Source: Kryptolebias marmoratus (lineage: Eukaryota > Chordata > Actinopteri > Cyprinodontiformes > Rivulidae). From it: DNA of 64,000 bases. Position 1 is the first letter of the stretch; every line of letters begins with the position of its first letter. The DNA is taken from positions 11,919,935 through 11,983,934 of the forward strand of contig NC_051437.1 in the NCBI RefSeq assembly GCF_001649575.2, in the 5' to 3' direction. Below are positions 11,758-23,249 of this stretch, in pieces. Made by a program: the position numbers and the translations under genes. The notes under the pieces were generated by a model. The model saw nothing but the letters and a program-made list of their open reading frames with translations. It made no database searches and was not told the DNA's origin.

Positions 11758-12728
11758 CATTATGCTAACATTACATGTAAAACCGGTCATTTGGTGGTCA
11801 GATGTTTTGTCCTGGATTGAAGGTCCAACAACCCACCTTTACAGCCAGTATCACACCAGATCAGATAAATTTCAGTTCATAAGAAACTGAGCCAAAACCA
11901 AAACCTAATTCTAATTTGAAGACCTGCAAACACTTTGCACAACTTAGTGTCCTAAATATAGCAGGAGAAATGTGGGCTCTCAGTTTTTTCTATCTTCTGG
12001 GAGGCTTTTTAGATTAGGAAGGTATTTTCTGAGTTTTTAGTGAAGGACTATTTTTAAGTTTATTGCACAGCATTCACATGTATTTCCGTACACACTTGAG
12101 ATGTCCCAGATGCCACAACAACGAGTGCATTAACTAGGATTATGGGCTCTTGAGTGTTAACACCATTAAATCATTTTATGCAGTTTTCTCATAGCAAACT
12201 GTAAAATTATAGAAAAGCAGTAAAAGATCAGAAAATATGTTATGCCTGTCATTTAGTGTTGTTTCCATGTAGTTGTTTTTTATTGTCTCCTCTTCTAAAG
12301 CTGAGGAAATGATTAGCATTGGTTCAAATGTTCAAATAACAGTGAAGTTCTATTTCTTTATATAAGATATAGTTTTATAGAAGTTTACCAAATTAAAAGT
12401 AACAAGAAGCACATGATAACTTATTGAACCCTGGATATAACCAACTCCTCCTCCTCCTTTTTGAAAGGTGCCATTCACCAAACAAATCACGTCTGTATTG
12501 ATGTACGTAGTTTGCAGTCTGCAGACAGGATCCTCAGAACATCCAGGGCCATGCAAAAAATCAATGGCTCCTATCTGTGCTGGCTACTAACTGATCTTTG
12601 GGCAGAAACTGGATCCTGGTTATGACTTCATTAGTAGTTCTGTGCAAAATATAAACTGAGGTACACAATCATAATGTACTGCCACCTCAGATTAGGTCAT
12701 AAAATCTATTGGGCATTTAAAGTGGTAG
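11758..12728. other. AT-rich unique sequence, no feature recognised
   Basis: No repeat with identifiable ends, no splice-flanked frame and no RNA gene is visible. The minus-strand open frame at 12350-12556 has no recognisable content. Confidence 0.45.
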
Positions 12729-13045
12729 ATCAGATCTTTGAGATGGGGTTTTGAGGAAAGGATTATGAACAATTAATATCTTATTTGTTGTAGATAGCTC
12801 TTTGAACAACCTCAGTTTGGAGAAATAGAATTATTATTATTATTATTATTATTATTAGTTGTTTCAAAATGGCAGCAATCCACTGTTGTTTTGGTCTCAC
12901 TCATAATAGCTGTAAGCTATTTTGGTGGATTAAATTCTAATTTTCCAAACTGAGGCTGTTTAAAGAGGTATCTACCACAGGTAAGATAATACTTGTTCAT
13001 AAACTTTCTGTGGAATCTGACTTCAAAAGATCTGAACTATAACTT
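12729..13045. mobile_element. Short foldback element (family F) with internal (ATT)n
   Basis: The left arm holds ATTATGAACAATTAATATC, GATAGCTCTTTGAACAACC and CAGTTTGGAGAAATAGAAT. The right arm holds their complements: TTTTCCAAACTGAGG, AAAGAGGTATCTACC and TTGTTCATAAACTTTC. TTCAAAATGGCAGCAATCC is shared with the copy at 7831-8465. The centre is occupied by an ATT trinucleotide run at 12830-12857, which has replaced most of the core. It ends near AAAAGATCTGAACTATAAC. Confidence 0.75.
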
Positions 13046-13794
13046 TGACCATTAGGTGCAGAAAGTTTTCCTTCTGGCAAAGACTTTCAGACTACTTTTG
13101 GCGTCAGTGTTTAATGTCTTCTTCCTTATGTCCACAAACTAGCCAAGCTTACGTAATGAAAGTTTCACAGCCCTAAAGCAAGGATGTAACATTTTGATTT
13201 TGTACAAGATGAAAGGAAAAACAACTTCTGAAAGCTGACATGTTTTTTTGATCCTGTGATTTAAGGCCATGACTTGAGAGAGGGTGTACACAGATAATTT
13301 GACAAGCTGAGCAGTGAGATAACGTTTATGTGACTACGCTGGCTGATACGATGTTTCAGATCTGTCAGAGCTTATATTCTGGAGCAGAGAGTTTCATTCA
13401 TTTTGGCAGAGAGTAATTCAATCTGCAGTAGATGTAGTTGTAAATTAGATCGTCTACGGTGCTCCACCTTGCAGTTCCCCAAGTGGTTGAGATGTCACCT
13501 GCCACAGACAAAGGGGTGTTTGTGATTGTTGGATACCTTGCCTTCCCTGTTAAATTGAACACTATACTCCTTATTCTGATCTCTGATGGGTTTTTGTTTC
13601 TTTGTTTGATATGTTGCTCATCTTGTAACAGTGATTGGTTAATTTTAAGGTATGTAGGGCTATAGAAGATTTTAACTTTCTTTTAACCTTCACTTATCTT
13701 TTTATTCCCCAACTGGACCTTTCTTCTTCCCTTTTGTGATAATTGTGTTTGTTTGTCTGTACCATTAGTAAAATGTGGTGTGATTCACTGAATA

Positions 13795-14885
13795 GATTAA
13801 ATGAAACTTTCAAAAAGTAATCACTGGATAAGTATAAGTATAACTGATTACTTTTTGGAGTCAGCATGATTCAAGATGGCTGCTACAGCAAAGCAATCTT
13901 AGCACACAGACCAATGACTATAAATTTTTACAGATAATGAGCTAAAGTGTGGTGTGGTGGTAACTGAGACTCATCCTAACACAAACTCAGGGTGTTTTTT
14001 GCTTAAAACCTTAACGGTTTGGGGCAACCCCGTGTCTATGTTTGCAAAACATTTCATGAACTGCTGGACAAATTTTAATGAAGCTGTTACAAAGTATTTA
14101 TCAAATGTATATTTACAACTGATTAACTTTTGAAGTCAACACATTTCAAGATGGCCATCACAGCTTATCATCATGAGCCTACACAAACTTGATTCTAACT
14201 CAGTTAATATTACAGATATTGAGCAAAGGTTGGGTGTATTTGTAGCTGAGTCATTCCCAACACATACCTTGAGTGCAACACATTTTGCAACATCTTTGCT
14301 GAAAAATCTTTGCCTTAATTGTTGGAGTCAACCCTCTTTGTCTGTTTGCAAAATATTTAATAAACCTTCAAACAGATTTCAATGAAACTCTTAGAAAATA
14401 TCTATTAACTTTACAACTACAACTGATTAATTTTCAGAGTCAACCCAATTTAAAATAGATATCACAGCTAGTCAACCAAATCATACACAAAAATGTCTAT
14501 ACCTCAGTGAATGTTTACAGATATTAATCTGAAATTTGGTGTGGTGCTTGCTGACAGTAATTCACAACAAATGCTCCAAGCACTGGATCATATGATATAT
14601 GGCATCAGTTTTCACATAATGTTATTTTCAAGATTTGACCAAAATGATTACTAAAATTTTTCGATCGCTGTTATTTCTTAGCCCTTGTGATGGACTTGTC
14701 ACCTGCCTCTCACACAGTGACTGCTGGAGAGAGGCAGCAGCTCCCTGTGAATCCAGAAAGGAGAAGTGGATAAAGAAAATAGATAGATGATTTTTCTCAA
14801 TATAAGATGATCTTAGTCTTAAACTCTGGCTCATAAGGTGGCGAGTGATATGCATTTCTTCTGGGAATGCTAGGCCTTTTAATTC
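13795..14885 (+). repeat. Modular repeat family A, three modules, SINE nested inside
   Basis: The TTCAAGATGG anchor recurs at 13870 and 14145, with a diverged version (TTTAAAATAG) near 14449, a spacing of about 275-305 bp. The right end carries CTGGCTCATAAGGTGGCG and TATGCATTTCTTCTGGGAATG, matching the ends of inverted copies elsewhere. The element is interrupted at about 14676-14790 by a SINE fragment, so the modular repeat is the older of the two. Confidence 0.75.
14676..14790 (+). mobile_element. SINE 3' fragment nested in family A repeat
   Basis: Matches the 3' third of the SINE: CTTGTGATGGACTTG, CACAGTGACTGCTGGAGAG, CAGCTCCCTGTGAATCCAG, then GTGGATAAAGAAAATAGATAG. The family A text stops at TTATTTCTTA on the left and resumes at TTTTTCTCAATATAAG on the right, as expected for an insertion. 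Confidence 0.75.
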
Positions 14886-16009
14886 TAATACTGTTGTTGT
14901 TTCAGTGGTGTGTTAGCACTGGAAAAGGTTGACATAAATATATGATCATTCTTTTCATTCTTTAAACAAACATAAATTGGCACAAACAGCAGAACCTTTA
15001 CCCTGCCTTTTTTCTTTTTCTTCTTCGTACATTTACTTAAAATTGTTCTTTCAACTATCAGCTGTAGAGCTGCTGGTGTCAAGATCTCAGACTTGGCACA
15101 GCTGGCTGAAGTTCTTTAGGCTTAAAAAGGCCACTGTGTTCAATCGAAGTAAAAAGATTTTTAATAAAAAAAACAAAAACAATTATTGAATAAACCAGGC
15201 CTGATAATTTTATCCCAGATTCCTGTTGGTCCAAGTAAGTTAGAACTTTTTGTATTTTCTTGCTTCCTTTTTTAGTGAGCTTTAACTCCTGCTGTAGCAG
15301 ACAATTAAAAGCAGCTGCAAAGAAAATACAGTGAATATCAAACACAGTTGGAAGTCAGAGTAAGTGCCTGCGCTTTTTTTAGGTCTACAAATGCTCCTTA
15401 GGCTGCATGTTACGGTGGTCAAGGTAGGTCAAATTACACTTGATTTAAGTTTTATGCTGCAGAGGTTAAACTTTTTTAAAGAGTAAAAGAAAAGAAACTT
15501 AGACAAACTGCTCCTGTGAGAAGAGCCTGCACTCTGGAGGACAAGAGAACACTGGTATAGAGGGAACACTTTGTGTCCAGAGGGTCATCTTTTAAGTAAT
15601 GACAGATGAGCCGAGGCTCCCGCTCTTTCCCCACTCACTGCATCCTCTGATGTTAATGGTCTCTGATGCTTTGATAGACAGAAGCATGTCCAGGGATAAA
15701 TCATTCAGAGGTCATCGGTGAAGCTGTCATTCATTGGCTCTGACAACCGCCTGTTGGTTCTTCTCCAATTCCCTGTCTCATTCTTTAGCTGTCTGTCCAT
15801 TCTCTTCCTTTCCTTTGCTTGTGTCAGCATTACTTTCTCCCTGTGTCTGTCTTCTGCCCCCACCGCCACCTAAAAAAACCTCTATCTGCATTGTCCAGGA
15901 CATATGTCAAATATGTCTAAAGTAAAGGGAGAGTATTATGCACACCATGCACTCTTTCAGTCAAAAATATGGTCCTATTTTAGAAAATTTATTGATCAAA
16001 TAAAGGTAT
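14886..16009. other. Unique sequence, no feature recognised
   Basis: Overlapping lysine- or phenylalanine-rich frames around 14885-15345 on both strands are typical of AT-rich non-coding DNA. A balanced block at 15560-15860 is pyrimidine-rich towards its end. No exon signals fit together. Confidence 0.4.
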
Positions 16010-16662
16010 AGCATTTCTTGAAGGAATCCATTTCACCTGCTGCCTTTCATGCCAGAGTTTTAAATTAAAATTATCCTATGTTGAGAAATGATGGAGTTAT
16101 AACTGTTTTGGTCAAAACCTTTAAGATAACGTTATGTGCAATAACATGATCTGTTGGCAGTTGGATAGTGTTGTGATTGACTGTTAGCTACAATCATGCC
16201 AAATTTTAAATCAAAATATGTCACTTTAAAGGGGTGAATATTAATGCAATCCCTTTTTTAATGTCACATTTTTATTTATCTGGCATTACTTTGTAGAAAT
16301 TTGCACTTTCACTTTGACATTGAAGAAGTTTTTCTTTTTTTTTTAACTGGACAATTTTAAGGGGCACTGTAAGTTGGGGAAGAATCTCAGCTGCTACTAC
16401 ATCAAATTTTAGTTCAAATGTTTAAGGTTTGGTTGTTTATAGCTATTTTGTGTGTTTTCTAAGGTCACTTGGTTGTGGTAGCCATCTGAAATTAGGTTGA
16501 GTCTCAAAGTTAATCAGTTGTAGATGTTACCTCAGTGATATATTTCTGAAAGGTTCATTAAAATTCATTCAGTCGTTTATGAGATATTTTGCTAACAGTA
16601 CAGATAAACACAGAGACGAGCAAAAACAACATCATTCCACCTTTGCCTTCAGTGGCAGGCAA
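16010..16662 (-). repeat. Modular repeat family A, inverted copy
   Basis: It begins with CATTTCTTGAAGGAATCC and CTGCTGCCTTTCATGCC, contains GTAGCCATCTGAAATTAGG (complement of the anchor module) and TTAATCAGTTGTAGATG, and ends CCTTCAGTGGCAGGCAATA. This is the cleanest copy for defining both ends of the family. Confidence 0.75.
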
Positions 16663-16769
16663 TAAAAATATATATGTTAAAGGCTGACATTGATCAGTAC
16701 AAATGGTCAAACAGTGCAAATACACTCCAACTCACACATGCTGCAGCTTACTATGACAATCACAACCTC

Positions 16770-17065
16770 ATGAAATAGATTTCCTGTAATTACTGCTGTC
16801 ATCGCACATTGCTTTTCTCTTTATTTTCTCCTGGCTGTTGTAGGTTTAAAGTGGCTGTTCAGTGGAACAAGACAAGCCGTGCTCCATAATGAAGTGGTTA
16901 ATATTTGATGCCATCAGATTTCACAGCTAATAAAAGCTGCGTGTGCGCCTCCATTAGCCTGCTGTCCAGGCTTGAGAATGGTGCTGCGTGCCAGCGTGAT
17001 GTAAATCACCATTTGTCCCTAGCCAGCTAATGGGGCAGCCCAAAAAATCTGTCAGGACTGAATGG
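16770..17065. promoter_or_regulatory. Candidate conserved non-coding block
   Basis: This is one of the most complex, repeat-free stretches in the window. It carries several homeodomain-type cores: CTAATAAAAG (16927), CCATTAGCC (16951) and GCTAATGGGG (17026). It also has GATGTAAATCACC and TGTAATTACTGCTGTC. No frame stays open with splice signals. I infer an enhancer-like element; cross-species alignment would decide. Confidence 0.4.
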
Positions 17066-17654
17066 AGCAACCCAAACCTCAATAAAGTTTTTAATATCAG
17101 CAAGTGTTTTGAGTGTTATCTGCTGAAAGGTGTTTGAAAAGAAATGCAACTTTATATTGAAATAACAAATACTTGTAAATAAAACCTACTTCAATAATCT
17201 TGATGCATTTGAACATTTAAAGTACACTTTTTAAAATGTATTTTTTGTTTAAAGTTTATGTTTGTAACACATTTTCTTTCTTTTTTTTACATGCATTCTG
17301 TTTAACCTCTTCAAAACCAGGTAAGAATATACTTTTTTTTTTCTAAACCAGTGTCTTCATCTCCTGTCCTTCTTGTTTTTTCTTCCTTTTTTCTGCTTTC
17401 TGCATCAGTTAAGTCAACCAGAGGAAATAAAAAGAAGTGAAAGATAGCAAATTTCAGTGTTAAGTGTAGTGTAAAGTGTCAACACTGAAAAGGAACTTGT
17501 AGTTGATTTTATTGGATGCATGGTGAGCGGAAGTGTGTTATACAGTATTTGAATATTTAACTTGTTTAGGTTTGCTTATAGTGAGCAAATAGAAAGTCGC
17601 CTCAGTAAATGTAAGCAAAATACACTTTTTTGAAAAATATTTTGATATAAAAAA
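17066..17654. other. AT-rich unique sequence, no feature recognised
   Basis: CCAG|GTAAGAA at about 17318-17326 looks like a splice donor, but the preceding 40 bases contain no acceptor AG in a sensible place and no peptide frame. Nothing else is seen. Confidence 0.4.
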
Positions 17655-17745
17655 TTTTTTTTTCAATTATTTAACCTTTATTTAACCAGGTAAGACCCGT
17701 TGAGATTGCTAGATTTTTTTAAGGGAGCCCCGGACAAAGAAATAA
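17655..17745 (+). repeat. Fragment of a teleost-type dispersed repeat
   Basis: The words TTTATTTAACCAGGTAAGAC and TTGAGATTGCTAG followed by AAGGGAGCCCCGG resemble a short repeat commonly seen in fish genomes. The fragment is under 100 bp; its class is not assigned. Its GGTAAGAC is part of the repeat, not a splice site. Confidence 0.45.
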
Positions 17746-18777
17746 AGTGGACTTGTTGACTCTGCTTGCATTTATGGTCTTTAAATTCTGACGTATAGAG
17801 CAAAGGTTGCAGCTCCATATGAGTCATATAAGACTAATTCATAGACACAGTGGTTTTAGTTAGTCACTGCTTGTTTATATATTATGAGAGTCTTTATTTA
17901 GAGGGCTGAATTTTGTTGTTGTTGTTCTGACAAAACCAAATTGTGTCATCCATAAAACTCTTTGAGTTAGCCAAAATGTGATTCATTGTGAATCTGGATG
18001 TGAATTTATGTAATAAATCATATAATGGATTAGTCATAAAAGCAGAAACTGCAGCAGTTTTTGTTTTGTGTTGTACCAAGCTCTATTTTAAGAGTGCAAT
18101 GTAAATGGAAATTTTGTTTATTATCCTTGTGCCAATTATGATCATCTGCATATATAACCTGGCTATATTGTATTCAAAATCTAAAATGTATTAATGCAAG
18201 TGGAAGCATGCTCCTTCTGCTTCTATTTAACACACCAAAGATCCCACAGATATCATCGCAGCTATGCGTGCACAAGATGGATTTGAGGTGATTCTTATCA
18301 GACATTCAGCTGGGAGGGTTTAATTTCAAGATACTGCCTGTAAAGTCTCAATTTACCTGCTAAGGAAGTGGCACTTCCCCTCTAATTATATTTAGATTAC
18401 AGAATTAAAACTAGATGGTGTGAGAGCTGTTATTGTTTTGTTAAAGGTTAAAAAGACGACCAAGAGTAACCCCCAGGAGTATAATCATTAAGTGTGGAAT
18501 GAGGGACAATACAACATCCTTCAATAATCCTTTTCATGCTCTCACAAATTTTCTTATGTATTTTATTTCCAACAGCCATAGACATGAAAATCAGGCTGTC
18601 AAAGAGTCACTTGTTTCATATTATCAGCAGTAAATAAACATTTTGGTACAGCACTTCTCCCTATTGTAGGATAAATAGCAGGGAACTTAATTTTTTTTTA
18701 AAATCTGCTTATGCACAGTTTTACTTGGTATTCACTTATTTTGAAAGTGTGAGCATTTCCTATTGAAGCAGTGGTAT
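17746..18777. other. Unique sequence, no feature recognised
   Basis: AT-rich sequence with short homopolymers. The minus-strand frame at 17894-18079 has no recognisable content. No repeat boundaries are seen. Confidence 0.4.
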
Positions 18778-18959
18778 CCAATCCTAGTCCTGGAGGGCCA
18801 CTATCCTTCATATTTTGGCGGTTTCTCTGCTTTGACACACCTGATTTAAATGACTGAGTGATTGACAGGCTTCTGGTGAACTGGAAGATCTGCTAAAGAG
18901 CAGGGAAACAACTAAAATAAAACAAGTAGAATAGCGGCCCTCGTGGACCAGGATTGGAC
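18778..18959. mobile_element. Short inverted-repeat MITE
   Basis: The left end TCCAATCCTAGTCCTGGAGG and the right end CCTCGTGGACCAGGATTGGA are inverse copies. The match continues weakly inward: CTCTGCTTTGACACACCTGA in the left half against AGAGCAGGGAAACAAC in the right. The element is about 180 bp, has no coding capacity and matches a hAT-like non-autonomous type common in teleosts (family recognition from memory, class inferred). No target-site duplication could be read with confidence. Confidence 0.75.
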
Positions 18960-19119
18960 ATGGCTGTATTTAAGGTATATTGGTATGCCTAAGTCACAGT
19001 TTTGTACATATCGTGGCACGAGGTTCACAGTGTGATCAGTAGGTTAGTACAACAGAAAAAATAAACAAATGCAAAATGCTACTCTTTTTATACACCTGTC
19101 CTAAATGGGATGTATTATA

Positions 19120-19415
19120 GTATGGCACTGTCTGTCCATTTATCCATCTGTGGACAATTTCTTAAGCTCTAAATTGATAACCCTTTAACATAGAAATGCC
19201 AAACTGCACAGCTGGACATCTTATGGGTCAAGGATGTCTCATCTTGATTTCAAGGTCATGGGGTCTAAGGTCAAGGTCACAGTTGACCACTTTGTGAAAA
19301 CCTTATCTGTGAGCTAACTCTGTCACCTTGTAATGTAGGAATGTTAACTCCACTACTGGAAACCTTATGGGTCAAGGATGACCCTTATTGATTTCAAGGT
19401 CATGGGGTTTCCAAC
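19120..19415 (+). repeat. Dispersed repeat with 144-bp internal duplication and three TCAAGGTCA sites
   Basis: CTTATGGGTCAAGGATG occurs at 19220 and again at 19364, and TTGATTTCAAGGTCATGGGG follows in both, so a 144-bp unit is tandemly duplicated. TCAAGGTCA occurs at 19250, 19271 and 19394. This nonamer is the known monomeric binding consensus for ERR/SF-1-type nuclear receptors. An inverted half-site (GTTGACC) lies at about 19282. A similar AAGGTCAAGGTCA-rich repeat is widespread in animal genomes; whether this copy is active is unknown. Confidence 0.6.
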
Positions 19416-20066
19416 TCATAGATGCACTTTAATGTTTTTACACGTTCTTTTATTGAACTGTTTCTTGATTTAAACCATGCACAACATCATTATTAGTCAA
19501 ACTGACCTTTCATCTTACCACATTCATGTACCTATATACTTAATAGACACATGTATTCAGGATTGTTGTATGAGGGAATTCCTGCTTTGGATTTTGATTA
19601 ATTTACTGACAGGCATATTATGTACAGTTGTCAGTACTCTTGTTGGTAATGTTATTGATTTTGTTTAACATACAATAACTCTCCCAGAAGCACAGAAACT
19701 GAGATGGAAGAACAAACCACCATCTTTAGTGGGGAGGGTCTAAGGTAACAGGTCAAGAACAGCAAGGCACAATTTCAGCTGATGGCAACCGATAACTACA
19801 CTATAAAATAAAAGGTCATATTTTGCAGTCTCGTTTTAATCCAATCTGAATTGTAAATAGAGTAACTTAGAGGCCATATGTCAAACAGAATGTTTGATGG
19901 GCTCAAAAGGTTTCTCTGGAAAAACACATCACTAAAAATAAAATGAAATCAAACAAAAACCAAGGACTATTTGTTTTATTAATAATTTACTTAGACTAAA
20001 TCCAAAATAAAAAGCAACACAGAACAGAATAACACCTCCTATTGTGAAAATATATTTATACATATT
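19416..20066. other. AT-rich unique sequence, no feature recognised
   Basis: The short frame at 19477-19668 has no recognisable content. No repeat edges or splice pairs are seen. Confidence 0.4.
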
Positions 20067-20079
20067 GATATTAGGTATA

Positions 20080-20456
20080 GGGTGGCACAATGGTGCAGTG
20101 GTTAAGGCTGTCACCTCCCAGCAAGAAGAATGCAGGGTCATTTCCCGACCTGGGGCCTTTCTGGGTGGAGTATGCATGTTCTCCCTGTGCTCACATGAGT
20201 TTACGCCAGGTACTCCGGTTTCCTCCCACAGACCAAAAACATACATGTCAGGTTCATTGGTACCTCTAATATTGTCCCTAGGTGTGAGTGAGAGCATGAA
20301 TGGTTGTTTGTCTCATTTGTCTCTATGTGTCTCTGTGATGCACTTGCAACCTGTCCAGGGTGTCCCCCACCTCTTGCACAGTGGTGGCTGGAGACATTCA
20401 CCCACTCCCTGTGACCTGGAAGCGAGAAGCGGATAAAGAAAATGGATAGATGGGTA
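20080..20456 (+). mobile_element. tRNA-headed SINE, near full length, with target-site duplication
   Basis: The element starts GGGTGGCACAATGGTGCAGT. TGGTGCAGTGG fits the pol III A box, and GGGTCATTTCCCG about 50 bp on is a degenerate B box, giving a tRNA-like head. The body contains TCCGGTTTCCTCCCACAGAC, CCTAGGTGTGAGTG and AACCTGTCCAGGGTG. The tail is GGATAAAGAAAATGGATAG. It is flanked by a perfect 13-bp duplication, GATATTAGGTATA, at 20067-20079 and 20457-20469, the hallmark of LINE-driven insertion. The exact duplication suggests this copy is younger than the truncated copies at 5297, 7417 and 14676. The 130- and 121-codon frames across it are not genes. Confidence 0.88.
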
Positions 20457-20469
20457 GATATTAGGTATA

Positions 20470-22250
20470 TTGAATAAATATACAAATGGCTTGCCACAGT
20501 AGTTTTCAAAGATCAGATTACATGATACAATTGCCTGCCATACTGCACCTCTCGTAATAGTCTCCTTTCGCTGCAGCTGTCTGCAATCAGCAGCACCGAA
20601 GAACTTTAAACCACCACTGATTTGAGTTAAACAGGCAGATATTTAAGCTTTATTCTGAACAAGCCATGCTTTGTTTGATGTAGAGATTTTAGATCGGCTC
20701 TTCTTTTGCTTCTTTACTGATGTGACTGTTAGCAAAATGGAGTTAAATAAAAGGCAGGCTTGCTTCTAGATGGTAGAAGTGATCACCAGTGACTAACATA
20801 TTTGTCGTTTAATTCATGTGCCTGTCCAAAATGTTTGTACCAATCCCTCACGGTATGAATACATGTGGCATTACACCCTTACTGCCTGTATATTGTAAAT
20901 TACTGTAGAACCAGTATGTTTTGTGCTTGACTGGTAAAAAAAATGTTGTCAGACATCAAGACTGTAATTATCAGCTGTCAAGTTTAAAGTTTATGTTCGT
21001 ACAAGTTATGAAAGTATCAAGGATCAAGGTTTCTTACATCTGAACAAATTAAAGTAAATTAAATGCAATATCAGCTCACCTAAGAGGTTGCTGGTAAATA
21101 CATAACTGACTGTCATAGAATTCAAAACATTCTGATTTAATCTAATTATTAGACAATTCAATTCAGTCAGATTCTGTACACTAGTAAATATACCAAGGAA
21201 CCTAAAGCTTTAAAGTCTTGAATTTCTGTATGGTTTATTCTTGTATGTAAAATTTTCAAAAAGGTTATTTTAGTTCAAATATACTCAGAAAAAAAGACAA
21301 AAAAATTCTGAAAGAACTCTGGGTAAGTGTGACTAGGAATCATTTCTCTGATGCATTGAACAAGCATGGTCATGTTTCTCAGTGGACGACACACATGTTA
21401 TTTTGTTGCTTCTAATCCAGTCTGTAATAAGTCTCACATCCTATCTGTATGGTACTGCTACCAGTTGTAAGTACCCTGAGCAAATGATAGAATGAGATGG
21501 GATACAAGTCCAGTCTAGTATTATGACTCGAGAACAACAAAGCAGCTAAAAGTCACATACAGAAGAATGTGAAAAAAAAAATGATGTGGAGCTGAGAAAA
21601 TATCACAAATGCTCTGAAAACCTTTCTGATAAAAAACAACGAAAAAAAAAAAAAAAATTCAGCTAGGTGCACCTTAACTCTAAAAGCCTTTTTACAAGGC
21701 TTTCAGAGTTTTGAAGGCTTTAAGGAAAAACTGGACTGCCAGTTCCAGCTGAATCAATACATTCTACAAAAGCTTCTCATCAGAGCCATCACTTCTGATA
21801 TGACGTCAGTGTTTTGAGTTTGTTATTTTTTTATTTTTTTACTGAAATTACTATTTTTTTTTCTAAACTGTGTTACAAATTGCAAGTCCAATATTCCACT
21901 TACCATCTACTCTAACCATCCAGGCACACAGCTGTGTCCAAAAACATTCACTCATGATGAGTCCTGCAAGGTTATTGTTGCATCAGACATAAGCACATTC
22001 ATCATCAAGCCCAGACATATTTTACATCAACTGAAGGATTCAGACTGATGAATGAGATATATGTTATCAATAGTAAACAGTTTGATTTATGAGGTTGGTT
22101 TTACACTCGGCGTTCCCTCAGGCTGTTCTGACACAAACATACACTCTTTTAATTTTGCTTTTCTTGTCTAGGATATTGTGAGAACTATAATATTCCCAAC
22201 AAAATGCTCAAGTAAAACGTTTGCTTTTCTTTTTCTTTTCTTTTTACTCA
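20470..22250. other. Unique, AT-rich sequence; weak minus-strand exon candidate
   Basis: On the minus strand a 61-nt segment (about 21890-21966) is bounded by CCTTGCAG and ATG|GTAAGTGG, with one frame open. The pyrimidine tract is poor and the peptide is not recognisable. The rest has poly-A/T runs and no repeat edges that I can define. Confidence 0.25.
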
Positions 22251-22254
22251 ATTA

Positions 22255-22470
22255 CATCTGCAGTTAGAGGGTGACATATTGCTTCACCTGGCTTTTACAA
22301 TGAATATTTAATATCAGAGCCTGGCTCTGTGGTAACAAAGCAGGTAATTGGATGATAGAAAATGGTAATGTGAAAATAGTTATTGATCCAAACAGCTCCC
22401 ATTGTAACACTTAAAAGGGAGATGTAAAGTTAGGCAAAGGTGAAATGGAGGGCAGAAGGGGGATTGGGTG
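22255..22470. promoter_or_regulatory. Candidate conserved non-coding block
   Basis: Complex unique sequence with GCAGGTAATTGGATGATAG, GTTATTGATCCAAAC and AAAATGGTAATGTG, all close to homeodomain or SOX-type words. No open frame or splice signals. The call is motif-based only. Confidence 0.3.
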
Positions 22471-23249
22471 ATCTATCCAAACATAAAAAGGCATGTTAAA
22501 ACTTGGTAACAGTACGTATTACAGCCTTGGTACTTACTTGCCACATACCTGGCACTTCTGTTTATTTCTCCATTTTGTCTTATAAATTTTCTTTATATGT
22601 GCTTAGAAAATTTTGTCAAAACACGTTTTTGGTTTCCAACTATATGATGTTCATTTGAGTCAAAAATAATATTTGTTTTTTTGTTTTTTTGTTTAAACTT
22701 CAACAGAGAAAAATGTTACACATTTAACATGTAAGCAATAAAAAACAAAGTGATGGTTAAATTTTTAGAAATGTGGCAGGAGTGACATGATGGGAGTTGC
22801 TGCAAGTTGTAAACAAATTTAAACCATTTTAATTATTTACAGGAAGAGCTCATTTCCAATGAGATTAAAGGGTTTACATTTATGAAGGTCATCCATTGAA
22901 CAGTATGTACAGTATGTTTGATGATGTACTTGCACTATCTGTAAGCATATGTGTGTGTCTGTCTTCTGAAACTACGGTGTGATCATCTTTTTAGCAGAAT
23001 TTATTTGTGGCTTCAAGAAGATGATGACGAGTAACTTTCAGTGGTACATTTGTCGCTGACACATCACTATATGTACGTTATATGAAGTCATATAAAAAAA
23101 GCTCAACACTTACACACAGATACACACAACTAACCAGATCAGGAAAGAAGAAACAAATATGCAGAAATGACATGATACCTGATGTTCTCTAATGACAGCA
23201 CAAAATAGTATTTTAAAAAGAACACAAGCGTAATGGTAATTCAAGGTCT
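22471..23249. other. AT-rich sequence, no feature recognised
   Basis: Contains poly-T stretches and the minus-strand words GCCAG|GTATGTGG and GCAA|GTAAGTA near 22536-22552 (complement). No matching acceptor or peptide is found. Confidence 0.35.

Noticed and set aside
17300..17330. CCAG|GTAAGAA donor-like site
   Set aside because: No acceptor AG upstream within a plausible exon and no open frame.
20044..20436. 130-codon plus-strand frame and overlapping minus-strand frames
   Set aside because: They lie entirely within the SINE and are not genes.
21889..21970. 61-nt minus-strand exon candidate
   Set aside because: The acceptor lacks a real pyrimidine tract and the peptide is unknown; kept only as a remark.
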